Source of the DNA: an uncultured Bacteroidia bacterium | GTDB taxonomy: Bacteria; Bacteroidota; Bacteroidia; Bacteroidales; ML635J-15 | Length of the DNA stretch: 64,000 bases | Direction: 5' to 3' | Assembly (NCBI GenBank): GCA_902800045.1 | Contig: CADCCZ010000001.1 | Location: 62,001-126,000 of the forward strand | Shown here: in pieces, positions 1 through 10,900 of the stretch | Layout of the letters: every line of letters starts with the position of its first letter | Position numbering within the stretch: position 1 is the stretch's first letter | Made by a program: the position numbers and the translations under genes | The notes under the pieces: model-generated | Database searches by the model: none | What the model was told of the DNA's origin: nothing | What the model saw: the letters and a program-made list of their open reading frames with translations, nothing else

Positions 1-1
1 T

Positions 2-1846
2 AGTCAATTGAGCGCAACAACACACTATACGGCTTACGTTAGGGATGCTCATGGCTGTACAAGCAATGTGGAATCGATGACAATAACCGTAAGCCCCAAG
101 ATGGTAATCGACAGCATATTGCTCCGTCAGATTAAATGTTACGGACATTGCGACGGTAGAGCAGAACTCGCAATGAGAGGCGGTCTGGCTCCATTGCAGT
201 ATAGCTGGCCATCCGATACCTATATATATGATGGTATTTGCAGTGGCGCATACACAGTTACTGTAAGCGACCTTATCGGGTGCTCGGTAATCGGAAGCTT
301 CGTTATTACTCAACCCGACGACTTTATTATCTCAAGATCGATGGATTCGGTATCGTGCCATGGCGGTAACGATGGTGAAGCTCGAATCTTTGTCGATGGC
401 GCAACTCCTCCATATACCTATATGTGGCCAAATGGAAATACAACCGATATTTTGACTGCTTCGGCTGGCGCATATAATGTAACTGTTCACGATAGCAATG
501 GTTGCCGCTATACCGAAGAGTTTGTCATCCCGGAACCTAATCCTATAATCGCTTTGCCAATGAACAACCTGACTATATGCAAGGGGCAGTCTGCTTTGCT
601 TACTACTGCTGTAACAGGAGGTACTCCGTATTACGATTATAGGTGGATGGGTCCAGATAGCGTGCAGTACAATGGTTTGCGCTACGAAGTATCACCGATG
701 GAAACGTCTACATATACATTAACAATATACGATTCGCACGGATGTTCGGTAGCGGTGCCACCTGTGACAGTTTCGGTTAATCCCGATCTGCGCATTGCGT
801 CGGTAGTTACTAGCAACGATACTATATGCCGTGGCGACGAGGCTCTGATATATGTCGAAGCCGACGGTGGAAATGGCGGTCCATATACAATAACACTGCA
901 GGACGGTAGAGTTGTTCCATCCCCATTTACCGTTAGACCCGATACTACAACAATGTTCTACATCTCGTTGACAGATATGTGCGGAACTCCTGCTGTAATG
1001 GATTCAATCGAAATATTCGTTTATGGTTATCCCGACGAATTGTTTACAGCAAGTCATGTCGAGGGTTGTGCTCCACTTACTGTCTCGTTTGCACCTTTGA
1101 CAATTGAAGGTTCTCAGTATATGTGGCAGTTCGGCGATAACGATTACTCGGAGGAAGGTATTGTTGATCATACATATAAGAATCCTGGAACCTACGATGT
1201 AACAATGACGGTATGGAGCGATCATGGTTGCAAGATTGTGAAGACAGTTCCCGATATGGTACATGTATATCCTCGTCCTAGAGCTTTGTTCGATGCCGAT
1301 ATGCAGGCTGTATCAGTTCTCTCTGCTGAGGTGCTGTTTGTAAATAGGTCTATCGATGCAAACAGATATTTCTGGTTCTTTGGTGACCAAGATAGTTCTA
1401 CTTACGAAAGCCCAAGACATACCTACTCCGAAATGGGAGAATACGAAGTAATGCTTGTAGCTCAAAGTGACCACTATTGTACTGATACTACAATAAGGTA
1501 TATAACGGTTTACAACGAGTTCTCTTTCTATGCGCCAACATCATTTACTCCTAATGGCGATGGTATCAACGACTGCTTCCGTATTTGTGGAAACGGAATA
1601 ACCAACAATAACTTCCTGCTCACTGTATACGACCGTTGGGGAGCATTGGTGTTCAAGACAACACGTTTCGATCCGACGGCTAGTTGCGATGCTTGTTCCG
1701 ATGGCTCTTGGGACGGTACCGATATGGGTAGCAAGCGCAAGGGCGATAAACTTCTCGAAAATGGAATATACCAGTGGTACTGCCAGTTCGAAGATGCTTA
1801 TGGTATATCGCATCGCGAACAAGGAACTGTAGTTCTGGCTAGATAA
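2..1846 (+). CDS. T9SS type B-sorted adhesin-like protein with SprB-like and PKD repeats (5' partial)
   Basis: The reading frame is open to the left edge, so only the C-terminal ~614 residues are seen. The visible part starts with SprB-like repeats (motifs such as GAYTVTVSDLIGC and GAYNVTVHDSNGC, each about 85 residues), then Ig-like segments, then two PKD domains with the typical WxFGD core (MWQFGDNDYS, FWFFGDQDSS). The last ~90 residues are a gliding-motility-associated C-terminal domain: APTSFTPNGDGINDCF, VYDRWG, ENGIYQWY and the final GTVVLAR are hallmarks of the type B signal for type IX secretion. The protein is therefore expected to be exported across the outer membrane and released or anchored at the surface. 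The many Cys residues sit in pairs near repeat ends. A strong terminator follows. The ligand is unknown. Confidence 0.88.
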   Translation, partial: SQLSATTHYTAYVRDAHGCTSNVESMTITVSPKMVIDSILLRQIKCYGHCDGRAELAMRGGLAPLQYSWPSDTYIYDGICSGAYTVTVSDLIGCSVIGSFVITQPDDFIISRSMDSVSCHGGNDGEARIFVDGATPPYTYMWPNGNTTDILTASAGAYNVTVHDSNGCRYTEEFVIPEPNPIIALPMNNLTICKGQSALLTTAVTGGTPYYDYRWMGPDSVQYNGLRYEVSPMETSTYTLTIYDSHGCSVAVPPVTVSVNPDLRIASVVTSNDTICRGDEALIYVEADGGNGGPYTITLQDGRVVPSPFTVRPDTTTMFYISLTDMCGTPAVMDSIEIFVYGYPDELFTASHVEGCAPLTVSFAPLTIEGSQYMWQFGDNDYSEEGIVDHTYKNPGTYDVTMTVWSDHGCKIVKTVPDMVHVYPRPRALFDADMQAVSVLSAEVLFVNRSIDANRYFWFFGDQDSSTYESPRHTYSEMGEYEVMLVAQSDHYCTDTTIRYITVYNEFSFYAPTSFTPNGDGINDCFRICGNGITNNNFLLTVYDRWGALVFKTTRFDPTASCDACSDGSWDGTDMGSKRKGDKLLENGIYQWYCQFEDAYGISHREQGTVVLAR

Positions 1847-1862
1847 AACCTGATAATAGTCA

Positions 1863-1892
1863 TAAAAAAAGCCGCTTACGAGCGGCTTTTTT
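1863..1892. terminator. Bidirectional rho-independent terminator
   Basis: Stem GCCGCT/AGCGGC with a TACG loop (1871-1886), an A-run upstream and a T-run downstream. It can serve the adhesin gene on plus and serA on minus, which converge here. Confidence 0.85.
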
Positions 1893-1911
1893 ATTGTCAA
1901 CAATTCAAAGA

Positions 1912-2835
1912 TTACTTGTTAAGTCTGAATCTTTCGTTGCCATTCTCGAAGTAATCAACTATCTGGTTGATTGCTGCGATACCTGCGTTAACGTTTGCTT
2001 CTTCGGTCTGAGCACCAAGTTTCTTCGGTGTGAAGAATACACGGTCAGCATAGTTTTCCTTGAGTTCAGCTGCACATTCTGGAGCAACGTCTGCCATATA
2101 CTTGAAGTCTGGTCTTTCAGCGAGAACCTTCTTGAGGTCGTCTTCGTCGATGACTTCCTTGCGGGCAGTGTTGATAAGAGTTGCACCCTTAGGCATCTTA
2201 CCGATTTTGCTCATGTTAATCGACTTCTTTGTTTCGTCGTTTGCCGGGCAGTGGAGCGAAATGTAGTGGCAGGTGCCAAACAAGTCGTCGAGGTTGGTGC
2301 ACTGCTTTGCGCCAGTCGATTCAATCTGTTCCTTTGTGAGGAACGGGTCGTATGCAACTACTTCCATGCCGAATCCCATAGCGTACTTGCCAAGGAGACG
2401 ACCTACGTTTCCGTAACCGTAGATACCGAGCTTCTTTCCGTGGATTTCCGAACCTGACTTTCCATTGTAGTTGTTTCTTGCAGCCATAATCATGAGACCG
2501 ATAGCGAGTTCAGCAACTGCGTTCGAGTTCTGACCAGGGGTGTTCATTGCAACTACATTGCATGCTGTTGCTGCGTTGAGGTCGATGTTGTCGAAACCTG
2601 CACCAGCTCTAACGATTATCTTGAGGTTCTTGCCAGCTTCAATGACTTCCTTGTCGGCAACATCGCTTCTGATAATCATTGCGTCAACATCAGCTACAGC
2701 AGCCAAAAGTTTGTCTTTGGTTCCGTACTTTTCGAGTAAAATAACTTCGTATCCAGCGGCTTTTGCCTTTGCCTGGATGCCGTCAACTGCTTCTTTAGCA
2801 AACGGTTTGTCGGTTGCTACTAAAACCTTTTTCAT
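1912..2835 (-). CDS. serA: D-3-phosphoglycerate dehydrogenase (Lys-type, short form)
   Basis: 307 residues, a short PGDH without the C-terminal ACT/ASB regulatory domains. It oxidises 3-phosphoglycerate to 3-phosphohydroxypyruvate, the first step of serine synthesis. The Rossmann motif GIYGYGNVGR is at ~137-146; substrate/catalytic positions seem to be R76 (VRAGAGFDNID), R225 (INTAR) and E253. The usual catalytic His in TPHIGA is replaced: the segment reads TPKKLGA with Lys at ~271. A Lys at this position is known from the Bacteroides/Entamoeba-type PGDH. The gene stands alone: no serC is beside it, and the DUF1015 gene that often follows serA in Bacteroidota is about 32 kb away. A minus-strand TATCTTTG box lies 50 bp upstream. 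Confidence 0.9.
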   Translation of the reverse strand: MKKVLVATDKPFAKEAVDGIQAKAKAAGYEVILLEKYGTKDKLLAAVADVDAMIIRSDVADKEVIEAGKNLKIIVRAGAGFDNIDLNAATACNVVAMNTPGQNSNAVAELAIGLMIMAARNNYNGKSGSEIHGKKLGIYGYGNVGRLLGKYAMGFGMEVVAYDPFLTKEQIESTGAKQCTNLDDLFGTCHYISLHCPANDETKKSINMSKIGKMPKGATLINTARKEVIDEDDLKKVLAERPDFKYMADVAPECAAELKENYADRVFFTPKKLGAQTEEANVNAGIAAINQIVDYFENGNERFRLNK

Positions 2836-2884
2836 TTCAAATTGTGTTTTAAATTTTATTAATGTTTCGCTTTTTTATTTTCGG

Positions 2885-2892
2885 CAAAGATA
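2885..2892 (-). promoter_or_regulatory. -7 promoter element of serA
   Basis: TATCTTTG on the minus strand, an exact TAnnTTTG match, 50 bp before the serA start. Confidence 0.6.
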
Positions 2893-3038
2893 AGTAATAT
2901 TTACGACTTTGGATTGACGATTTTTTGATTGAATTTTTTTTGAAGAATAGAATCTTCAATCGTAACTTGAAATTCCCTGCATCATGTCTGGCAACCTTTA
3001 GCTTTACGCTGACATTTCGTCAATCGTAAATAAAGTTG

Positions 3039-3046
3039 TACCTTTG
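3039..3046 (+). promoter_or_regulatory. -7 promoter element of the DEAD-box helicase gene
   Basis: TACCTTTG, 16 bp before the ATG at 3063. Its position rules out the longer reading frame starting at 3036. Confidence 0.65.
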
Positions 3047-3062
3047 CGCCAAAATTATTTTT

Positions 3063-4733
3063 ATGTCATCATTCGAAGATTTTGGACTAAACGAAAAATT
3101 ATTGGCCGCAATAAAGAAGCGCGGTTTTGAGAATCCAACACCCATACAGGAAAAAGTTATACCGCAGTTGTTGTCGTCCGAGAAGGATATTATAGGACTG
3201 GCGCAGACTGGTACAGGAAAGACCGCTGCTTTTGGTCTTCCGATAATAGAACGCATTGATGCAAATTTAAACCAGACGCAGGCTATAATCCTTTCGCCAA
3301 CGCGCGAACTTTGCGTTCAGATTGCTAAGGATTTGGTTTCGTTTGCCGAATTTTTGCCCGAGGTGAAGATTGTTGCCGTTTACGGTGGCGCTTCAATCGA
3401 ACCGCAGATAAAGTCGCTGAAGGCAGGGGCGCATATCGTAGTAGGAACGCCAGGCCGCGTTATGGATTTGATTGAACGCAAAGCATTGAAAATAGGCAAG
3501 ATAAAAACATTGGTTCTCGACGAAGCCGACGAAATGCTCGATATGGGCTTCAAGGAGGATTTGGACAATATCCTGTCGTCAACACCCGACTTCAAGCAGA
3601 CGCTTCTGTTTTCGGCTACTATGCCCGACGATATTCGCCGCATAGCCGAGGACTATATGATGCAGCCAATGGAAATTTCGGTTGGAAAGAGGAATTCCGG
3701 TGCCGAAAACGTTGACCACGTTTATTACCTTGTGAGCGCCAAGAACCGCTATCTTGCACTGAAACGTGTAGTTGACATCAATCCGAACATTTACGGCATT
3801 GTCTTCTGCCGTACGCGCAAGGAAACTCAGGAAGTTGCCGACAAGCTTATACAGGACGGTTACAATGCCGATTCGCTGCACGGCGACTTGTCGCAGGCGC
3901 AGCGCGACATGGTGATGGCGAAGTTCCGCTCCAAGCATTTGCAGATTCTTGTTGCTACCGACGTGGCAGCACGCGGAATCGATGTCAACGACCTCACGCA
4001 TATCATCAATTACAACCTTCCCGACGAACGCGAAACTTATATCCATCGTAGCGGTCGTACTGGCCGTGCTGGCAAGCGTGGAATGTGCATTACAATTGTT
4101 CATACGCGCGAGGAACACAAGATTCGTGAAATCGAAAAGTTGCTCAAGAAGGAGATTGTCCGCAAGAAAATTCCAGATGGAAAGGAAATCTGCATGATCC
4201 AACTTATGTCGATGATTGACAAGGTGATGGCAATTGAAACAATAGATGGTCAGATAAAGGAATTCCTTCCTGCAATAATGCTTAGGTTGCAGTCGCTTGA
4301 CAGGGAAGAACTGATAAAGAGGTTTGTCTCCACAGAGTTTAACCGCTTCCTCAACTATTACAAGGGAGCCGCCGACATAAATATCTACGACAAGGATAAG
4401 AAGGGCAAAGGCCGCAAGCAGGATGACAAGAAAGGCGGTTCGCGTCGTCCTGGCGACGACAAGTTTGACAAGCGCAGCCGCAAGATGAAATACACGAAAT
4501 TTTTCATAACGGTAGGCGAAAAGGACGGTCTTACCAAGATGAAGCTGATGGATGTCATCAATTCGAGCGATCTGCTTGCTGGCGCTGAAGTCGGCAAGAT
4601 TGAGATACTTCCAGGACATACTTTCTTCGAGGTCGATTCAGATTTGCAGGAAAAGGTCATCAGGGTATTCAAGAACCGTAGGTTCATGGGCAAGCGACTG
4701 AAGATAGAAGTGAAGTCTGGCAAAGGAAAATAG
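3063..4733 (+). CDS. deaD: DEAD-box ATP-dependent RNA helicase with DbpA-type RNA-binding domain
   Basis: 556 residues from the ATG at 3063, chosen because the -7 box at 3039-3046 lies just upstream. N-terminal Q motif (FGLNEKLLAAIKKRGFENPTPIQ), Walker A AQTGTGKT, PTREL, DEAD (LVLDEADEMLDMGF), SAT, then the second RecA domain ending in YIHRSGRTGRAG. A Lys/Gly/Arg-rich linker (~440-475) leads to a C-terminal DbpA/CsdA-type RNA-binding domain of ~75 residues (KFFITVGEKDGLTKMKLMDVI ... GKRLKIEV). Such proteins unwind short RNA duplexes in ribosome assembly and cold adaptation. It is monocistronic, with a terminator 30 bp downstream. DeaD/CsdA versus DbpA cannot be settled by eye. Confidence 0.92.
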   Translation: MSSFEDFGLNEKLLAAIKKRGFENPTPIQEKVIPQLLSSEKDIIGLAQTGTGKTAAFGLPIIERIDANLNQTQAIILSPTRELCVQIAKDLVSFAEFLPEVKIVAVYGGASIEPQIKSLKAGAHIVVGTPGRVMDLIERKALKIGKIKTLVLDEADEMLDMGFKEDLDNILSSTPDFKQTLLFSATMPDDIRRIAEDYMMQPMEISVGKRNSGAENVDHVYYLVSAKNRYLALKRVVDINPNIYGIVFCRTRKETQEVADKLIQDGYNADSLHGDLSQAQRDMVMAKFRSKHLQILVATDVAARGIDVNDLTHIINYNLPDERETYIHRSGRTGRAGKRGMCITIVHTREEHKIREIEKLLKKEIVRKKIPDGKEICMIQLMSMIDKVMAIETIDGQIKEFLPAIMLRLQSLDREELIKRFVSTEFNRFLNYYKGAADINIYDKDKKGKGRKQDDKKGGSRRPGDDKFDKRSRKMKYTKFFITVGEKDGLTKMKLMDVINSSDLLAGAEVGKIEILPGHTFFEVDSDLQEKVIRVFKNRRFMGKRLKIEVKSGKGK

Positions 4734-4762
4734 AATTATCCGATATTGATATTGTTTAAATT

Positions 4763-4792
4763 AAAGCAACCTCTTTAAGGTTGCTTTTTTTT
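4763..4792 (+). terminator. Rho-independent terminator of the helicase gene
   Basis: Ten-bp stem AAAGCAACCT/AGGTTGCTTT with a 5-nt loop, followed by eight T. Confidence 0.88.
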
Positions 4793-4896
4793 GCAATGTT
4801 TGCACTTTATGTCATGTGCTATACTCATGAATGTAGCCTCCGAATTTTCTTGTTGAAAAAATGTTGAAAACTTGTTGATAATTAAATTTATTTCAA

Positions 4897-4904
4897 TAGT
4901 TTTG
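4897..4904 (+). promoter_or_regulatory. -7 promoter element of the giant repeat-protein gene
   Basis: TAGTTTTG, exact TAnnTTTG. It lies 2 bp before the first possible start (GTG 4907), which makes a later start more likely. Confidence 0.6.
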
Positions 4905-4942
4905 CAGTGTATTATAGGCTATTATGGCTGAAGTGTAACTTG

Positions 4943-7900
4943 TTGAAAGAGTTAGAGAAAATATTCGTCGCAATGGCATTCGTGCTTGTGTTATGTGTCG
5001 GCAATTTGTCGGCGCAATATGCAAAGCTTGTCGATGTCAAGAAGTATTCGAAGACCGAACTGTCGTTGTTCAACGCCAGCGTGGCTTATTTTGAGGCAGC
5101 TGACTACACAAACGCCTACATGGGATTTTCACAATTGCATAGCTGGTATGCCAACGACCCAGTATTCAACTATTATTGTGGTGCATCGATGGTGATGTTG
5201 CGCAACGAGTACGACAAGGCTATAAAATATCTTACCCTGGCTTATGATAACGATCTGAAGGAAGCCGATTATTACCTTGGTCTGGCATACAACCGCAAAT
5301 ATTTGTTTACCAAGTCAATAACCTTCTATAGCCGATACCGTGAATATCTTGTTGCTACAACCAAGGGACGTTCACCTTTGATTGCTCAGGTTGACGATTT
5401 GATTCGAAAGGCGCGAATGGCAAACAATCTTGGTCAAGAATCCTACGTGCTGAAGGTTATGTCGAACAGCAAGGTGAAACGTGGAAATTTCCATTTTTCG
5501 TACGGACGCAAGCTTTTCAATGGAAGCATTGTTGTGAAGCCAGACTTCTTTAGGCTGCGTAACGACAAGAATAACAAGGATATCGACCTGGTTTATGTCC
5601 TTGATACTATCGCATTGGTAAGTTCGTATGGCAACGATATGAAAACTGGTCTCGACTTGTACATTTCGTATAAGACAGAGGAAGGCTGGGCTCCGTTGCA
5701 ACTTCTGCCAGGAAAGGTAAATACCGATTTCGACGAAGCTTTTCCTTTCTTATCGTCGGACGGAACCTTATATTTTGCATCGAAAGGCCATAATAGCATC
5801 GGAGGTTACGATATTTTTAAGTCGGAGTACGATGCTTCGTCGGGACAGTGGGGCATGCCCGAAAATCTTGGCTTCCCGATAAATACACCTTACGATGATT
5901 TTATGTTTGCCATTGAGTCTAATGGCAAATCGGCATTCTTTGCGTCCGACAGGTCGTCGAAGGAGGGTCAGGTTATGGTATGCCGTTATGTTGTTGAGCC
6001 AGTTGTCGAAAAGATTATTATAAAGACCGAAGAGGATTTTGCAGAGCAGGCCGAATTGCAGGTTACACCTGGTGCCGAAGCGGAGTACGAAAGAATCTTG
6101 CATGAACCTGCAGTTTCGCCTGAGGTAAAGGATAGTACGCCTGAGAAGGAAGAAATTAAACACGAAATTGATACCACCGATTTGTTTGTCTCAACTAAGA
6201 CAATGCTTGACGAGAAAGTGGCGGCTGTGTCAAATTACGATGAATATTCGAAGAAATTGAATGCTTACGCAAAAATGACTTCCAATAAGATTAGAAACGC
6301 AAGGGCTAGTGGTGCAAATGCTGGAATGTCGCAGGCTGAAATTTCGAGGATGGCAAATTCGGTGGTAACGTTTTACGATTTGGCTCAGAAGTTTAATTCG
6401 GTGTACACAACCGCAACGCCAACTCTCGATCGATGTGTCAAGGACATGGAAAATCTTGAGACTCTTGATCCCAATAGTGGCGAATATCAGTTTAAATTGC
6501 ATAATATAAGTGTTTCTGTCGGAAAAATAAATGCAAAATCACCGTTGGAGGTAATGATTGCCGAAAAGAAAAAAGAGCGAAAGCAGGCTGATGATGCTCT
6601 TAAGAAATTAAGCCGAAATATGGTGAAAGATAGGAAAAATCTCCGCGATATCAACGATAAGCTTGAGTCGGTTATGCAGTTGATTCAGAAGGAGACTGAT
6701 CCAAAATTACGCGAAAGGTATGTTAACGAGCATAAGTCCCTTGAGAATTCGAAGGTCGATGCAATTAATGGCATGAAAAATATGCAGGTGGAAGCAAAAC
6801 GCCTGAATATGATGATTGAAAAGGCCGACGAATCGATAAGGATGCTACAAGGTATTGAAGATCTTATTGCTAATATAGATTTGAACAACCTTGAGGAAGA
6901 AGAAAATGGTGGCGTCGCTTCGGAAGACATTACCGAGTTGAAGGATTTCATCAGCGAAGAGGAGGAAAAGGTAACCGCAGAGTTTGAAAAGGCTGTCGAG
7001 GAAGATGAAAGCTTGTATTCGGAATTGATTGATTATGAATCTATTGGAACTCAGACGGAAAGTGATCTCAAGCTTGTTACCGACGATGTGCTATCATTGG
7101 AAGATTATATGTCGTCGTCAACTTTGGCTGTCGTGAAGAAAATGGCTGAGACAGACTCTCTTTACTCTGAAAAATCGAGATTGGAGTCTCAATTTGATGT
7201 TGCCGAAACAGATGAGGAGAAAACCGAGCTGTTGAACCGTATAAATACTACGCATAAGCAAATAGCAGGAAATGAAAAGGAAATAGAGTCGAATTTGAAT
7301 TACGATGAGAATCCATCTGTAGCTAATGCAATTCAAGACTTTGGCGTAGTAAGTAAGAATAAGGTAGAAAGTGAAACTTGGTCGGAATTGTTGTCTTCGA
7401 CACAGAATTTGATAGAAAAGTCAAAGGATTTGTCGGAACGGATGTCGGAACAGAAAAATTCGTCTGCTGGTGTCGATAAGGCGAAACTATTAGGAAAGGT
7501 TAAGTCTGATATTGATAATCAGATTGTTGAAAATGTTGCCGAGATGCATGATATTGTGACGGCGCAGCAGGCCAAAAAGGATATTGCCGATATGAACCGT
7601 GAGGTTTCGAAGATAAGATCGTCGGCGCAGGACAAGTCTGTATCGGCAGATGTGATGAAGGATATCAGTTCTGTTTCGAAAAAAATAGAGGCATCGAAGC
7701 ACGAAACTTCAAGTTCTAATCTTGATGAGGCAGAAAATATTCTTGATGGTACTATTGTGAAGCGTATTGCTATTCTAAACGAAGAATATGATGCAGAAAG
7801 TCGTGTATATAATGTTCTTAGCGAAAAATATAGCACATCAAAATCAAGTGATAGGCAGCGCCAGCAGGCCGATGTCGTTTATTATTCGGCATTGGAGGAT

Positions 7901-10900
7901 AAGCAACAGGCAGATGCCGAGATGGATGATGTTGCTAGAATGAGATATTTGTCCGAAGCTAACAAAAAAATGAAATCGGCAAATTCTGCACTTATGCAAG
8001 CGATTTCTCCCGAAACAAAATCAGAAACTAGCACTAACGATGAGGTTACAGAATCAATTCTGAATTTGTACAATGAAATACAAGAACAAAAGAATGTTGC
8101 TGTAGCTTCGCATAATAGTAATTCAAATGAAGGTAAAAACGATGTTGCGAATAACAGAAATGCTAACGATTCGCAGAATGGTCTAGCCTCTGGAACTGAT
8201 GATGCTTCAAATGCTACATCTTCATCCCAGTCACTCCAGCATTCAGTTACCTTGCAGACCGACCTTACGAAGCGCATCTCCACCAACAACGACGACATAA
8301 CCACCATTGCCACCAACATGGCAACTGCCGACCGTGGCGAGAAGAAGCGTCTTGAGGCCTTCCTCGGGGAAGTCACCGCAGAACGTAACGGCAATGTCCG
8401 TACGCTTGGCGAGGAAAAGCAGCGCTTCTATGCCGAGCTCGACAAGGCAAAGCACGACGATATAGCAAAGACCAGTGCATCGGCCGACTATACCAACCGA
8501 TACGCCGACTACCGCCAGTCACTGTACACTCTGACGAACGCCGATCCGTCATCCGCCGACATGACCGAAAAGCTCGCCGACGCCGAAAAGTCGGAGTACG
8601 CGCTTCTGCAGACAATCATACCAAATGTCGAAGCAGAGACGAAGTCGGTCTTGATGCCGATTTACAACGGACTTGATGCAAAATACGGAAACTTGGCATC
8701 TGCAACTTCTACCAACCAGCAGAGTGGCGAGAACGCCGAATCCGACAATGTTTCAAATGCGGCATCCTCATCCCAGTCACTCCAGCATTCCGTCACATTG
8801 CAGACCGACCTTACCAAGCGCATCTCCACCAACAACGATGACATAACCACCATTGCCACCAACATGGCTACAGCCGACCGCGGCGAGAAGAAGCGTCTCC
8901 ATACCTTCCTCGGGGAAGTCACCGCAGAACGCAACGACAATGTCCGTACGCTTGGCGAGGAAAAGCAGCGCTTCTATGCTGAACTCGACAAGTCGAAGCA
9001 CGACGATATTGCAAAAACCAGTGCATCAGCCGACTACACCAACCGTTATGCCGACTATCGTCAGTTGCTGTACAGTCTGACGAATGCCGACCCGTCATCC
9101 GCCGACATGACCGAAAAGTTCGCTGAAGCCGAAAAGTCGGAGTACGCGCTTCTGCAGACAATAATCCCGAATGTGGATGCAGAGACGAAGTCGGTTCTGA
9201 TGCCGATTTACAACGGACTTGATGAAAAATACGGAAACTTGGCGTCTGCAACTTCTATCAACCAGCAGAACGGAGTAGAAGCGAAGGATAACGGAAATAC
9301 CACTTCTTCATCACAGTCACTCCAGCATTCTGTCACCCTGCAGACCGACCTTACGAAGCGCATCTCCACCAACAACGACGACATAACCACAATTGCCACC
9401 AACATGGCAACAGCCGACCGCGGCGAGAAGAAGCGTCTCCAGACCTTCCTCGGTGAAGTCACCGCCGAACGTAACGACAATGTCCGTACGCTTGGCGAGG
9501 AGAAACAGCGCTTCTATGCTGAGCTCGACAAGTCGAAGCACGACGATATTGCAAAAACCAGTGCATCAGCCGACTATACCAACCGTTACGCCGACTATCG
9601 TCAGTCGCTGTACAGTTTGACGAATGCCGACCCGTCATCCGCCGACATGTCAGAAAAGTTCGCTGAAGCCGAAAAGTCTGAGTACGCGCTTCTGCAGACC
9701 ATAATCCCGAATGTGGATACCGAGACGAAGTCGGTCTTGATGCCGATTTACAACGGGCTTGATGAAAAATATGGTAACTTGGCTGCGTCAACTTCGACCA
9801 ACCAGCAGAGCGGAGTAGAAGTGAAGGATAACGGAAATACCATTTCTTCATCACAGTCGCTCCAGCATTCCGTCACTTTGCAGGCCGACCTTACCAAGCG
9901 CATCTCCACCAACAACGACGACATAACCACCATCGCCACTAACATGGCAACTGCCGACCGCGGCGAGAAGAAGCGTCTTGAGACCTTCCTTGGCGAAGTC
10001 ACAGCTGAACGTAACGACAATGTACGTACGCTAGGCGAGGAAAAGCAGCGTTTCTATGCCGAGCTTGACAAGGCAAAGCATGATGATATTGCAAAGACCA
10101 GTGCGTCAACCGACTACACCAACCGTTACGCCGACTATCGTCAGTCGCTGTACAGTCTGACGAACGCCGATCTTTCATCCGCCGACATGACAGAAAGGCT
10201 CGCTGACGCCGAAAAGTCGGAGTACGCGCTTCTGCAGACAATAATACCGAACGTCGATGCCGAGACGAAGTCAGTCCTGATGCCTATTTACAACAGTCTT
10301 GATGCAAAATACGGAAACTTGGCTTCGTCGTCAACTTCAACCAACCTGCAGAGCGGAGACGACTCAACCTATCCTCAGAGCGGAATAGAAGTGACTGGTA
10401 ATGATGCTACAGCACAAAATTCTCAGCAGAATGGTGTAGCCAAAGAACTTGACGATAATAGTGCGATTACAACTTCAGTAGATTCACAGCAACTGAAAGC
10501 TTCGGTGGTTCGGCAAAGTGAAATTTCTAACCGTATAACAATCAATGCCAGTGAAATTAGTGCAATCGAAGGCGTTATTGCAGCATCGGCTGGCAGCGAT
10601 AAGCAACGTTTGCAAAACGAGCTTGGAGAAATAACGGCCCAGCGCAATAGCAATGTCCGTTCGTTGAGCGAAGAAAAACAGAATTTTTATGCCGAAATAG
10701 ACAAATCGGTACACGATGCCATTGTAAAGAGCGATGTTTCCTCGGAATACACAAATCGTTATGCTACATATCGTCAGTCACTCCATAATTTGGCAAATGC
10801 TGAACAGTCTGGTGCTGATATGTCGCAGAAACTTGCGGAAGCAGAAAAGGCGGAATACACACTTTTGCAAACGATAATACCTAATGCTGATTCTGAAACC

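Noticed and set aside
8373..10241. Several open minus-strand frames opposite the giant gene's repeats
   Set aside because: They recur with the repeat period and are antisense shadows of GC-rich coding repeats; no start signals or families.
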